Below are positions 36,749-45,656 of a stretch of DNA of 64,000 bases, piece after piece. The notes beneath the pieces are model-generated. The model was not told the origin of the DNA. It made no database searches and saw only the letters and a list, made by a program, of their open reading frames with translations. The stretch is from Sphingobacteriales bacterium. Its GTDB lineage: Bacteria > Bacteroidota > Bacteroidia > Chitinophagales > UBA2359. The translations under genes and the position numbers were made by a program. How positions within the stretch are numbered: the first letter of the stretch is position 1; each line of letters begins with the position of its first letter. The DNA lies in NCBI GenBank assembly GCA_016706405.1, contig JADJJT010000001.1:620001-684000 (forward strand), in the 5' to 3' direction.

Positions 36749-37669
36749 ATGATACCAGACTACCAATCATTAATGCTTCCAATACTCAAACTTGTTGCGG
36801 ACGGACAAGAACATAAATACAGGGACTTGATTGAAAGTTTGGCTGTTGAATTTCAAGTATCAGACAATGAAAGAAAAGAACTCTTGGCAAGTGGCAACCA
36901 AGCAATTTTTGACAACAGAGTTGGCTGGGCTAAAACATATCTCAAAAAGGCAGGACTACTTGACTCACCAAAACGAGCGACTTTTATAATTACCGACCTT
37001 GGCAGGCAGACTTTAGCGAAAAATCCTGACCGAGTTGACGCAAAATATTTAAGACAATTTCCTGCATTTTTAGAGTTTCAAAACGCTTCGAGAAACAACA
37101 ACGAGACAGAAGAAGATGAAACAACCTTAATTGAAAACAATGAACAGACACCTGAAGAGAGTTTGGACAAGGCCTATCAACGAATAAGAAAATCATTGGC
37201 TTCTGAATTACTTAACAAAGTTGTTGATCTCTCACCTGCTTTTTTCGAGCGACTTGTAGTTGAACTTTTAGTAAAAATGGGTTATGGTGGTTCAATTAAG
37301 GACGCAGGAAAAGCAATGGGCAAAAGCGGTGATGAAGGAATTGACGGAACAATAAAAGAAGATAAACTCGGACTTGACATTATCTATATCCAAGCTAAAC
37401 GCTGGAAACCAGGAAATGTAGTTGGACGACCAGAACTTCAAAAATTTGTTGGCGCACTTGCCGGACAAGGGGCTAAAAAGGGAATTTTCATCACGACATC
37501 AAACTTTACTAAGGAAGCATTGGAATACACACCGAGAAATGAAACAAAAATTGTTCTCATAGACGGTGAACAGTTGGCTCAACTAATGATTGACTACAAT
37601 CTTGGATGTGCGACACAACAGACTTATGAACTTAAAAAAATTGACAGCGACTATTTTGGAGAAGAATAA
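36749..37669 (+). CDS. mrr: Mrr-family restriction endonuclease
   Basis: 306 residues. An N-terminal Mrr winged-helix domain (residues 1-105: VGWAKTYLKKAGLLDSPKRA) is joined by an acidic linker to the Mrr catalytic PD-(D/E)xK domain (residues 160-295). GDEGIDG holds Asp199, and QAK (Gln215-Lys217) is the conserved catalytic triplet. Family members cut DNA carrying certain methylated bases and act as a solitary type IV restriction defence. No methyltransferase is adjacent, as expected for type IV. Upstream lies a dispersed repeat. Confidence 0.92.
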   Translation: MIPDYQSLMLPILKLVADGQEHKYRDLIESLAVEFQVSDNERKELLASGNQAIFDNRVGWAKTYLKKAGLLDSPKRATFIITDLGRQTLAKNPDRVDAKYLRQFPAFLEFQNASRNNNETEEDETTLIENNEQTPEESLDKAYQRIRKSLASELLNKVVDLSPAFFERLVVELLVKMGYGGSIKDAGKAMGKSGDEGIDGTIKEDKLGLDIIYIQAKRWKPGNVVGRPELQKFVGALAGQGAKKGIFITTSNFTKEALEYTPRNETKIVLIDGEQLAQLMIDYNLGCATQQTYELKKIDSDYFGEE

Positions 37670-37764
37670 AACATAGGGAAACACAGAAAACCGACCAGCT
37701 AACATCGCCCCCGCCTAACCCAAACTCCTTTTGATTGGTTTTTTTGGGGGGCTAAACTGCCCGC

Positions 37765-37787
37765 CGCGGCTACATTTGCCGCGTTTT
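37765..37787 (+). terminator. Hairpin terminator after the mrr gene
   Basis: CGCGGC (37765-37770) pairs with GCCGCG (37778-37783) around a 7-base loop and is followed by TTTT. It lies about 95 bases after the mrr stop. Confidence 0.6.
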
Positions 37788-37941
37788 AAACGAGTTTAAT
37801 TTGAATTTTTAAGGTCTTGTGCTTAACCAATTTATGCTTATCTTTGGCGATAGACTCAGATTATAAACCAAAACACTAAGTTTTTAACTTACACAGTTAT
37901 TGAAATACTGCCGAAATTTTTTACCCCCTAAGCTTACTTCT

Positions 37942-40695
37942 ATGCGCGTTTATTTTTTTTTATTTTGCCTGTTATCTACGGACTACTTTGCCCAACTCGC
38001 TGCGCAACAAAAACATATTTATATAGCCAACGACGATCATACCGATTATTTGTGGAGTGCTGATGTGGCAACCTACGAACAAGCATTTTTAGATGTGCTT
38101 GACTATTATCTTGACCTCAACGATGCCACCGCAGGCAATGCAGCCCCTTACCAAAACAGATATAATTGTGATGCCGCTTTTTGGCTCTATACTTACAAAA
38201 AGAACAAAACGCCTGCCGATTTTCAACGCTTGATAGACCAAATACAATCGGGGCATATCGGGGTGCCGCTTAATATGATGGTGTCCACCTATGGCGGGCA
38301 ATCGGCAGAATCCATTATCAGAGGGATGTATTGGCAGGGGAAAATAGAACGCGAATATAATATAGACCTCAACATCGCTATTTCTATGGAAAACCAAACC
38401 CAACCGCTTGGGCTAAGTTCTTTGTGGGCAGGCTCGGGGGCCAATTATTCGTGGAAAGGCGTTTGCGGATGCTCTTCGCCCGTAAACTATTCTGAACTCC
38501 AAAACCGAACCCACGAAATTTATTGGTATAAAGGTCCCGATAGTACGGGCGTATTGATGAAATGGTATTCTATTCTTTATAATCAAAGTCTTGGTGGTTA
38601 TGCCGAAGCCTGGTTTCCAAATTCCGCTACTGACTATTGCGCCCTTAAATGCAATACCGCCGAATATCCATATTGGGTGGCTGGGGGTTTTGGACGAGGC
38701 TGGGATAACCTCACCACCTACGACAATACTTTTCCAACGGTGGCGCAAAATAACAGCAATGCTACGCAACAGGTGTACGTATCAAACGAAGTTGATTTTT
38801 TTGAGCATTTCAATAGCTTGTATGGCAACAATCTTCCAACTGAATGCCTTACCTACGGTAACGATTGGGATACCGATTGCGCCTCTTTGGCAGAAGTAAC
38901 TGCAAATGTAAAGCGATTGGTTGAAAAACTTAGAACTGCCGAGGTAATGGCAACTTTGGTAGCCACGCAAGACCCATCTGCCTATCCGGATATTGATGAA
39001 ATGCGCGAAAAATGTTGGGTAGCTTTGGGGCAATACTGGGAGCACAATTTTGGCATGGGCGGCTGCTGTGCAGATGACGAGCGGGCAAACTGGCAAAGAG
39101 GTTTGGCTAATGATGTATCTGATTATGTAAACCAACTATACGCTCAATCTTTATCATCGCTTGGTTCGCGAATTCAAAAAACGGGAACTAATTTGCGCTT
39201 TTTTGTGCTAAACCCTCTGAACTGGACTCGAACCGATATGGCCGATTTTGATTACTCGGGCAGTGCCAATATTAAAGTTGTAGAGGTGCAATCCGGACAA
39301 GAAATCCCTTTTCAGTTAGTAACAGTTAATGGAGTTAATAAACTTCGCATTTTAGCCGAAAATATTCCTTCCGTTGGCTATAAAACATACGAAATTCAAA
39401 CAGGTACGGGTACGAGTTTCCCAAATGCCGTTACCACAACGGGCAATATCATGGAAAACGATTTTTACCGGATAACTGTTACTAATTCCGGAGTTATTAC
39501 CTCATTACAAGACAAACTAAACAGCAATACCGAATATTGTTTGCCCACAAACAGTAAATATATCAACGATTTGGGTTCGGGCAACAGCAATACCGGAACG
39601 CTTACCCTAATAAACAATGGAGCAGTATCGGCAACTTTTCAGTGCAGTTCGTCAAACCCACTACAACATACAACACTGATAACTTTATATAAAGGCATTA
39701 ATAGAATTGATTTACAGAACACTATCAATGCAAATTTTGGAGACGACATCCGCACTTACTCTTTTTCGTTTAACCTGTCTAACCCAACCACCTACCACGA
39801 AGAATTAGGTGCTATTTTGAAAGTAAAAAACGTTTCATCCGGAGGACATTATGCCACAAATGCTAAAAGGCACACCTGGCAAACGCTCAACCATTTTGCC
39901 GATATTGGCATTTCCGGACGCGGGATAACCCTATCTAATGCCGACGCAGGATTTATGAAAATTGGCAGCAGCACAACTGACTTTTTAGACGAGAACTCTT
40001 CTCAAATAAACGTACTTGCAGGAGGACGGATGGCCGGCTCGGGTCCGGGTATTTATAATCAACATGGCGATACTCAGTTTTTAAATCGCTTTGCCCTGCA
40101 CGTCCACAACAACGATTTTAATCAGGCTGCCGCCATGAAATGGGCTTTGGAACATCAAAATCCGTTTATATCCGGAGAAGTGGGCGAAGGAACATCTTAT
40201 CCGGAGGCTATATTTTCCTACCTGTCTGTTTCTGACCCTAATATTGTTTTATGGACGCTAAAACCATCGGAAGAAGGCGTGGAAGATGGCGGCATTATTG
40301 CGCGTTTATGGAACTTGTCAACTTCGCCTTCGGTGTGTACAGTAGATTTTACCCGCTTTGCAAACAGCGCTATGCAAACTACGCATATTGAAACAGATTT
40401 GTCGCCTGCCGAAGTTGTCAATGGCAATTTATTTGCCAATATTGGGCAACAACAAATGCAAACCTACCGTATTTATCCCGGATGTACCGAAACCCTACAG
40501 ATTGAAGGAGAGGCTGTAGTTTGCGCAGGTAGCGATATTTATACTTATGCCATTTCGCCCTTACCATATACAACATACAATTGGCAGGTAAGCAGCGGAG
40601 GAGAGATAATACAGGGGCAGGAAACAAATTCTATAACCGTTAAATGGAACGCTGGCTCTTTGGGCACCGTAACCGTAGAGACAATAACGCCTTAA
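37942..40695 (+). CDS. Secreted GH38-like alpha-mannosidase-type hydrolase
   Basis: 917 residues from ATG 37942, which opens a signal peptide (MRVYFFLFCLLSTDYFAQ); an earlier start at 37900 lacks one. The GH38 metal-site motif HTDYLW (His33, Asp35) and a large alpha/beta barrel are followed by the beta-rich C-terminal region (FRFFVLNPLNWTR-like, GINRIDLQNTIN). The last 70 residues are PKD-like (TYNWQVSSGGEIIQGQETNS) and end abruptly after VTVETITP, where related proteins continue to a T9SS domain, so the tail may be truncated. It may remove mannose residues from external glycans. The specificity is not certain. Confidence 0.75.
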   Translation: MRVYFFLFCLLSTDYFAQLAAQQKHIYIANDDHTDYLWSADVATYEQAFLDVLDYYLDLNDATAGNAAPYQNRYNCDAAFWLYTYKKNKTPADFQRLIDQIQSGHIGVPLNMMVSTYGGQSAESIIRGMYWQGKIEREYNIDLNIAISMENQTQPLGLSSLWAGSGANYSWKGVCGCSSPVNYSELQNRTHEIYWYKGPDSTGVLMKWYSILYNQSLGGYAEAWFPNSATDYCALKCNTAEYPYWVAGGFGRGWDNLTTYDNTFPTVAQNNSNATQQVYVSNEVDFFEHFNSLYGNNLPTECLTYGNDWDTDCASLAEVTANVKRLVEKLRTAEVMATLVATQDPSAYPDIDEMREKCWVALGQYWEHNFGMGGCCADDERANWQRGLANDVSDYVNQLYAQSLSSLGSRIQKTGTNLRFFVLNPLNWTRTDMADFDYSGSANIKVVEVQSGQEIPFQLVTVNGVNKLRILAENIPSVGYKTYEIQTGTGTSFPNAVTTTGNIMENDFYRITVTNSGVITSLQDKLNSNTEYCLPTNSKYINDLGSGNSNTGTLTLINNGAVSATFQCSSSNPLQHTTLITLYKGINRIDLQNTINANFGDDIRTYSFSFNLSNPTTYHEELGAILKVKNVSSGGHYATNAKRHTWQTLNHFADIGISGRGITLSNADAGFMKIGSSTTDFLDENSSQINVLAGGRMAGSGPGIYNQHGDTQFLNRFALHVHNNDFNQAAAMKWALEHQNPFISGEVGEGTSYPEAIFSYLSVSDPNIVLWTLKPSEEGVEDGGIIARLWNLSTSPSVCTVDFTRFANSAMQTTHIETDLSPAEVVNGNLFANIGQQQMQTYRIYPGCTETLQIEGEAVVCAGSDIYTYAISPLPYTTYNWQVSSGGEIIQGQETNSITVKWNAGSLGTVTVETITP

Positions 40696-40721
40696 ATTAC
40701 TTTCGTTTGAAATTTATGCTG

Positions 40722-40729
40722 TATATTTG
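40722..40729 (+). promoter_or_regulatory. Candidate -7 element before the L,D-transpeptidase-like gene
   Basis: TATATTTG matches TAnnTTTG, 49 bases before the start codon at 40778. The upstream TTTG (40706-40709) is too close for the usual spacing. Confidence 0.45.
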
Positions 40730-40777
40730 TTAAAAGTTAATAGTTTTTATCCGGATTATCGTTACAACTAATTTTCA

Positions 40778-41392
40778 ATGAACCCAAATTATATTAGGGC
40801 TGTACTTTTTCTGTTTATAATTTTAATAAGCTGCCATGAAAAGGTCAAAGAAACACCGAAGGCCGATATTAAAAAAACAAAACATAAGGCCGAAATGGCA
40901 CTTAACTATTGTAAATCGGCAGGATTAAACACCGACATATGTGTTTTAATTGATATGAGCGTACACTCTGGGCTTAAACGGTTTTTTGTTTGGGACTTTA
41001 AAAAAAATGCAATCGCATTGAGTTGTTTAGTAAGTCATGGCTGTGGAGACAATCCATGGGGAAGAGACTTCTCAAAGGAAAGTCCAAAATTTAGCAATGA
41101 TAATGGAAGCCATCTTTCCTCTTTGGGTAAATACAAAATTGGAGAAAGGGGGTATAGCAATTGGGGAATAAATGCAAAATACCTTTTACATGGTTTAGAA
41201 AAAACCAATAAAGCGGCTTTGCAACGCGAAATTGTATTTCATTCATGGGAGGTTATTTCGGATATTGAAACGTATCCAAACGGAACACCAGAAGGATGGG
41301 GCTGCCCCGCTATTTCTAACAACCATTTTAGACAAGTTGATTCATTTTTAAAGTCAAGTACTAAACCTGTTTTAATGTGGATTTACCTGTAA
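40778..41392 (+). CDS. L,D-transpeptidase-like murein lipoprotein
   Basis: 204 residues. A lipoprotein signal (LFIILISCHEKV, Cys19) is followed by a catalytic domain of the murein L,D-transpeptidase family: VSHGCGDNPWGRDF, LSSLGKYKIGERGY, and the His/Cys pair in VFHSWEVISD and WGCPAISN. Members form or trim 3-3 crosslinks in peptidoglycan. The protein is anchored by its lipid on the periplasmic side. Neighbours do not suggest a partner. Confidence 0.85.
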   Translation: MNPNYIRAVLFLFIILISCHEKVKETPKADIKKTKHKAEMALNYCKSAGLNTDICVLIDMSVHSGLKRFFVWDFKKNAIALSCLVSHGCGDNPWGRDFSKESPKFSNDNGSHLSSLGKYKIGERGYSNWGINAKYLLHGLEKTNKAALQREIVFHSWEVISDIETYPNGTPEGWGCPAISNNHFRQVDSFLKSSTKPVLMWIYL

Positions 41393-41436
41393 GGAAAAGG
41401 CTTAGATGCCGAAATAGATAAAAGGAAAACTATTCA

Positions 41437-41540
41437 TCCGGATTTTATTAACCCTCCAAAAAAAATAAGTTCCTAAATTGCCCTATTTGAAACTGATCTT
41501 GTATATTTGTCGAAAATTAACAAGTTATTAACTGGGTTGC
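41437..41540 (+). repeat. Dispersed intergenic repeat, copy B
   Basis: It starts at a TCCGGA palindrome and carries the blocks CCTAAATTGCCCTATTTGAAA, TATATTTGTCGAAAATTAAC and AACTGG, in the same order as copies A (36601) and C (52442). TATATTTG at 41502-41509 could act as a -7 element. Confidence 0.55.
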
Positions 41541-41565
41541 CGTTTACCTTCTGGGTTTAGATAAA

Positions 41566-41597
41566 TTTTGACCCTCCCCTAATTGTACATACCTTTG
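41566..41597 (+). promoter_or_regulatory. Consensus-type Bacteroidota promoter
   Basis: TTTTG (41566-41570) and TACCTTTG (41590-41597) are separated by 19 bases, the classical -33/-7 spacing for the Bacteroidota primary sigma factor. It is the best promoter match in the window and lies 73 bases before the zinc-ribbon gene. Confidence 0.75.
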
Positions 41598-41669
41598 TAG
41601 TAGCAAACATTGTACAAGGTAAAGGCCGGCCGTTGCTAATCAGTAGAAAACAATCAAAAATTATAAAAT

Positions 41670-42098
41670 ATGACCGAAGTAGTTTACGATAAAAAATTAT
41701 GGTTTAGAGTTGACCATTGCGAAAGCCTTCACTTCATTGTAGGAAATGCGCATACTTTTCGTGGTAGAATCCGGGGTTGGTGTCCTAAAAAACAGCGCAC
41801 TTTTCTTTTATCAAAATCAGAAATTTCGCAATGTTCAACTGAAGCCGAATACTGGATAAAGGGGTTCTTACGCGGGAATGAGCCAAATCCACCGGATGGC
41901 GGAAAGGAAGGAACTGGCGCTTTTGGCACAGAAAAATTTAATAAATGGCTAAAAAAATATAAAGAATGGGAAAGCGCAACTGACTTGTTTCAGGAAACTA
42001 GCTATTGGAGTATTTATAAAAGAGTATGCTCCAAATGCAAAAGAAAAATGATGCCGTCAGAAATAGAAGAAATATGTATTGATTGTAGAAACAAATAA
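41670..42098 (+). CDS. Orphan protein with C-terminal zinc ribbon
   Basis: 142 residues, no signal peptide. The C-terminus has two CxxC pairs, CSKCKRKMMPSEIEEICIDC, which should bind one zinc. The N-terminal 100 residues (FRVDHCESLHFIVGNAHTFR, RGWCPKKQRTFLLSKSEISQ, WIKGFLRGNEPNPPDGG) match nothing I recognise. A strong consensus promoter precedes it. It could be a nucleic-acid-binding or regulatory protein; the sequence does not decide. Confidence 0.55.
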   Translation: MTEVVYDKKLWFRVDHCESLHFIVGNAHTFRGRIRGWCPKKQRTFLLSKSEISQCSTEAEYWIKGFLRGNEPNPPDGGKEGTGAFGTEKFNKWLKKYKEWESATDLFQETSYWSIYKRVCSKCKRKMMPSEIEEICIDCRNK

Positions 42099-42251
42099 TG
42101 TAATAACTGTTAAAAAGTAAAAAATCATTGCCAACACAACGATATTTATAACAGAAATTCCCATAATGTACTAGAAGCACAGTATTTAATTTTTAAAAAT
42201 GTTGTGATATTCTAAAAGTATTTTTAAGTTTGCGCCTTAATATATAATTTT

Positions 42252-43943
42252 ATGGGATTATTCGCAAAGAAAAACTTAGCTCAATTAATAGCCGAAGCTA
42301 GTGAATCTGAAAAAGGCCTCAAAAAAACCCTCTCGGCAGGTGCCTTAATTTCTTTAGGCATCGGAGCCATTATCGGTGCCGGATTGTTTTCTATTACCGG
42401 CATGGCTGCTGCTAATTATGCCGGCCCCGGAATTATGCTTTCCTTTATTATTGCAGCAATTGGCTGTGGCTTTGCCGGCTTGTGTTATGCCGAGTTCGCC
42501 TCCATGATTCCAGTTGCGGGTAGTGCCTATACTTATTCGTATGCCACCATGGGCGAATTTATCGCATGGATTATTGGCTGGGATTTGGTGTTGGAATATG
42601 CTGTGGGTGCCGCCACCGTTGCCTCGAGCTGGAGCGGCTACCTGTCTAAACTTTTAACGAGTTATGGCTTGTCGTTCCCACATGAACTAATGATGACACC
42701 TTTTGATTCGGCAACACTTGCAGACGGCTCGGTTGTTCATGGACTCGTAAATCTTCCGGCAGTATTTATCGTTACAGTGATGTCTTTGGTTTTGATTAAA
42801 GGCACTTCAGAATCGGCTTTTGTAAATACAATAATAGTAATTTTAAAAATAACCATTGTACTTATTTTTATTATAATGGGTTTTAAATTTGTGAACCCCG
42901 ATAACCTTCAACCATTAATTCCGGAAAACAAAGGCTCTTTTGGCGAGTTTGGTATATCCGGAATTATACGTGCGGCGGCGGTTGTTTTCTTTGCCTATAT
43001 TGGCTTTGATGCCGTTTCAACAGCAGCGCAAGAAGCCAAAGATCCAAAAAAGGCAATGCCCATTGGAATTATGGGTTCGTTGCTTATTTGTACCGTCCTG
43101 TATATTGCCTTTGCGTACGTAATGGTAGGGGTGGCACATTACACCAAATTTGGAGGAGAAGGCGGCGGAAGCCACTTAGCACCTGTTGCAATAGCTATCG
43201 AACAAATGGGCTACCCCGATGCTTCTGGAAAAATAGTTCCGGCTTACCCATGGTTAAATACTTCTATTATTATTGCCATTCTTTTAGGTTATGCCTCTGT
43301 TATTTTGGTGATGTTATTGGGGCAAAGTCGGGTGTTTTATTCTATGAGTAAAGATGGATTATTGCCAAAAATATTTTCTGCCGTTCATCCCAAATTTAGA
43401 ACTCCGTCAAAATCGAACCTGTTTTTTATGGTTTTTGTGAGCCTTTTTGCCGCTTTTGTTCCCGGAAGAGTTGTAGGAGAGATGACCAGTATCGGCACTT
43501 TGTTTGCATTTATTTTAGTATGTATTGGTGTGTTGGTATTAAGAAGAACCCAACCGAATGCCCCAAGAGCATTTAAAACTCCGTTGGTGCCTTATGTTCC
43601 GATTTTAGGCGTATTGGTTTGTTTCGGTATGATGGCTTTCCTTCCTTTCGACACCTGGATTCGATTAATCGTTTGGATGATTATTGGCATGGATGTTTAT
43701 TTGGCCTTTGGCATTAAACATAGCGTTTTAAATAAAAAAAGCAATAAAAATAAAAGTGCTTGGACTGTATCTATAACAGGTTTGGTGTTAACAGTGGCCT
43801 TGATAGGCATTGCCATTGCACACCATTTTAATTCAGATGGCAAAGATACCGGACTTTATTATTTTTCAATGCTATTTGCTGGTTTGCACTTGATTTACTA
43901 TATGCTTAAATTAAGAAATTTGAAAATAACCGGAGCCAATTAA
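42252..43943 (+). CDS. APC-superfamily amino-acid permease
   Basis: 563 residues with about 12-14 membrane helices. LSAGALISLGIGAIIGAGLF is the helix-1 signature of the cationic-amino-acid-transporter-like branch of the APC superfamily, with AGLCYAEFASMIPVAGSAYT and FFAYIGFDAVSTAAQEAKDP downstream. It imports amino acids across the inner membrane; the substrate is not decided by sequence. It stands alone. Confidence 0.9.
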   Translation: MGLFAKKNLAQLIAEASESEKGLKKTLSAGALISLGIGAIIGAGLFSITGMAAANYAGPGIMLSFIIAAIGCGFAGLCYAEFASMIPVAGSAYTYSYATMGEFIAWIIGWDLVLEYAVGAATVASSWSGYLSKLLTSYGLSFPHELMMTPFDSATLADGSVVHGLVNLPAVFIVTVMSLVLIKGTSESAFVNTIIVILKITIVLIFIIMGFKFVNPDNLQPLIPENKGSFGEFGISGIIRAAAVVFFAYIGFDAVSTAAQEAKDPKKAMPIGIMGSLLICTVLYIAFAYVMVGVAHYTKFGGEGGGSHLAPVAIAIEQMGYPDASGKIVPAYPWLNTSIIIAILLGYASVILVMLLGQSRVFYSMSKDGLLPKIFSAVHPKFRTPSKSNLFFMVFVSLFAAFVPGRVVGEMTSIGTLFAFILVCIGVLVLRRTQPNAPRAFKTPLVPYVPILGVLVCFGMMAFLPFDTWIRLIVWMIIGMDVYLAFGIKHSVLNKKSNKNKSAWTVSITGLVLTVALIGIAIAHHFNSDGKDTGLYYFSMLFAGLHLIYYMLKLRNLKITGAN

Positions 43944-44066
43944 ATGCAGAGAGAAATAGGCAATACAAAAACAACTTGTATTTTTAAATACATATAAATT
44001 TCTGCCCTTTTTACAACGCTACCGAACCGCCATGCTACTTGACTAATTTGAATTTGTACCGACAAA

Positions 44067-44534
44067 ATGAATTTAAAACCCATAACAATTAACGAAGATA
44101 AATCAAATAAACTTTATACCTCGGCAGTTTGTCAACAAGTTCTAAGCATATATGATGATTTTTACTCCAAAATTGGTTTCAATATTCCTTGAATCGGTTA
44201 CTTTGTGCTTAAAGAAAACCAAATTCTTGGCTCTTGTAGTTTCGTAGGGCCTCCACAAAATGGAAAAGTTGAAATTGCATATTGGACTTTTAAAGAATTT
44301 GAAAGGCAAGGCGTTGCCTCATTTGCCTGTAAAAAACTTGTCTCAATTGCTAAGCAAACAGACCCAAATTTAGAAATAACGGCTAAAACAGCACTAGAAC
44401 ATAACGCTTCTACAAAAATTTTGGCCAATAATAATTTTGTGTTTACTCAAATTGTACAAGACGAAGAAATTGGGGATGCTTGGCTTTGGATACATGAAAA
44501 TCCGGATGAGCAAATACGACCGTTCCCGCGCTAA
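44067..44534 (+). pseudogene. GNAT acetyltransferase with an internal stop
   Basis: The frame from ATG 44067 reads NLKPITINEDKSNKLY and continues to IGFNIP, then meets TGA at 44190-44192 and resumes at once as IGYFVLKENQILGSCSFVG. The stop replaces a Trp codon (TGG) in the PWIGYF motif usual for these acetyltransferases. Downstream the acetyl-CoA loop FERQGVASFACKKL and the C-terminus are intact. A GTG at 44205 could start a shorter product, but it would lack the N-terminal strand. Other genes here use TGA as stop, so recoding is unlikely. Confidence 0.75.
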
Positions 44535-44549
44535 AATTTTAGTTAGAAA

Positions 44550-45596
44550 ACGTGAATTCGGAGCTAAGCTATAAAAAATAGGGGGATTAGTATAGTTGAT
44601 AGGAATAAAAACAGGAGCATAGTTATCTTTGTAGTGTCCAAAACTGCAAACAAATACTACCCCCTGTTTTTATGAAGTCCAAAGATACAAAATTTGATGT
44701 GTCCATGTTATTTGAATTATTTTTTTTTGTAGATAATGCCTGTTTGCTGATGCAACAATGGGTTGCTCAGCATTGGCTTAGCGAAGGTAAAACAATGCCA
44801 CGGCCTCGTAGTGTGCCCAAAATTTCGGAAAGTGAGATACTTACGATTCTGATTTTCTACCACTATTCGGGCTATAAATGTTTTGAATATTACTATAAAG
44901 CATTGGTTTTGAATGACTTAAAGACCTATTTTCCTACTGCCCCATCCTACAACTATTTTATAGAGTTAATAGAACGGGTTGCTCTTCCTATGGCGATTTT
45001 AGCCAAATTAACCTGCCAGCAAGCAGAAAAACAGGAATTTATTACATAGATGCCAAAGCGCTACCTGTTTGTGACATGCTGCGAGCCAAGCAACATAAAG
45101 TTTTTGCTCAAACCGCCTCGAAAGGAAAATCTTCTATGGGGTGGTTTTTCGGCTTTAAGCTCCACCTGATAGTCAATCACAAAGGACAAATCGTGGACTT
45201 TGCTTTGACTACAGGACAGGTGGCAGACAATAGTAAAGACCTCTTAAACAAGCTATTAGAGAAAATATCAGGCACATTGTTTGGCGATATAGGCTATTTG
45301 ACTACCTTATGGAACAACTTTTTGAAAAAGGACTAAAAATAATTACCCAAGGTCAAAAAGAATATGAAAAACAGACTAATGTCTTTAGAAGAAAGGCTCT
45401 TATTGAAAAAAAGACCTATGATTGAAGCCATTAATGATATTTTGACCTCGGCTTTTGACTTAGAACATACCAGACACAGAAAACCACAGAATGCTTTTGT
45501 CCATATAGTCGCTAGCTTGGTAGCCTATCAGTTTTACCCCAATAAACCTCAAGTAGATCTTGCTAAAATTTACTAAGTAAATCTCCGAACTCACGT
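44550..45596 (+). mobile_element. IS982-family insertion sequence, degenerate
   Basis: About 1047 bp. Terminal inverted repeats are ACGTGAATTCGGAG at the left (44550) and ACGTGAGTTCGGAG read inward from the right (45596), one mismatch in 14. The flanking direct repeat is TTAGAAA (44543-44549 and 45597-45603). It landed 15 bases after the broken acetyltransferase and near the 3' end of the barrel gene. The transposase is frameshifted. Confidence 0.9.
44672..45576 (+). pseudogene. IS982 transposase with three frameshifts
   Basis: The first part (44672-45049) shows ESEILTILIFYHYSGYKCFE. The frame shifts near 45035 into YYIDAKALPVCDMLRAKQHK and GKSSMGWFFGFKLHLIVNH, shifts near 45305 into LMEQLFEKGLKIITQG, and shifts near 45358 into MKNRLMSLEERLLLKKRPMI and LEHTRHRKPQNAFVH. 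These are the IS982 blocks in order, including the DDE residues. Two of the breaks are next to A runs. Presumed inactive. Confidence 0.9.
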
Positions 45597-45656
45597 TTAG
45601 AAAATGAAAGTTTTGCGCGCAGAAATCCCTCTAAAATAGCGTGTAAATGTTAGGAG

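Noticed and set aside
36749..37669. Two-gene restriction-modification system around Mrr
   Set aside because: No methyltransferase is encoded on either side; Mrr alone fits a type IV enzyme.
38591..38899. Alternative gene inside the GH38-like coding region
   Set aside because: It is a shadow frame of the long hydrolase gene, without its own ribosome-binding site or known motif.
44190..44192. Selenocysteine or recoded TGA in the acetyltransferase
   Set aside because: The position is a conserved Trp in the family, no SECIS-like hairpin is evident, and TGA ends several intact genes here.
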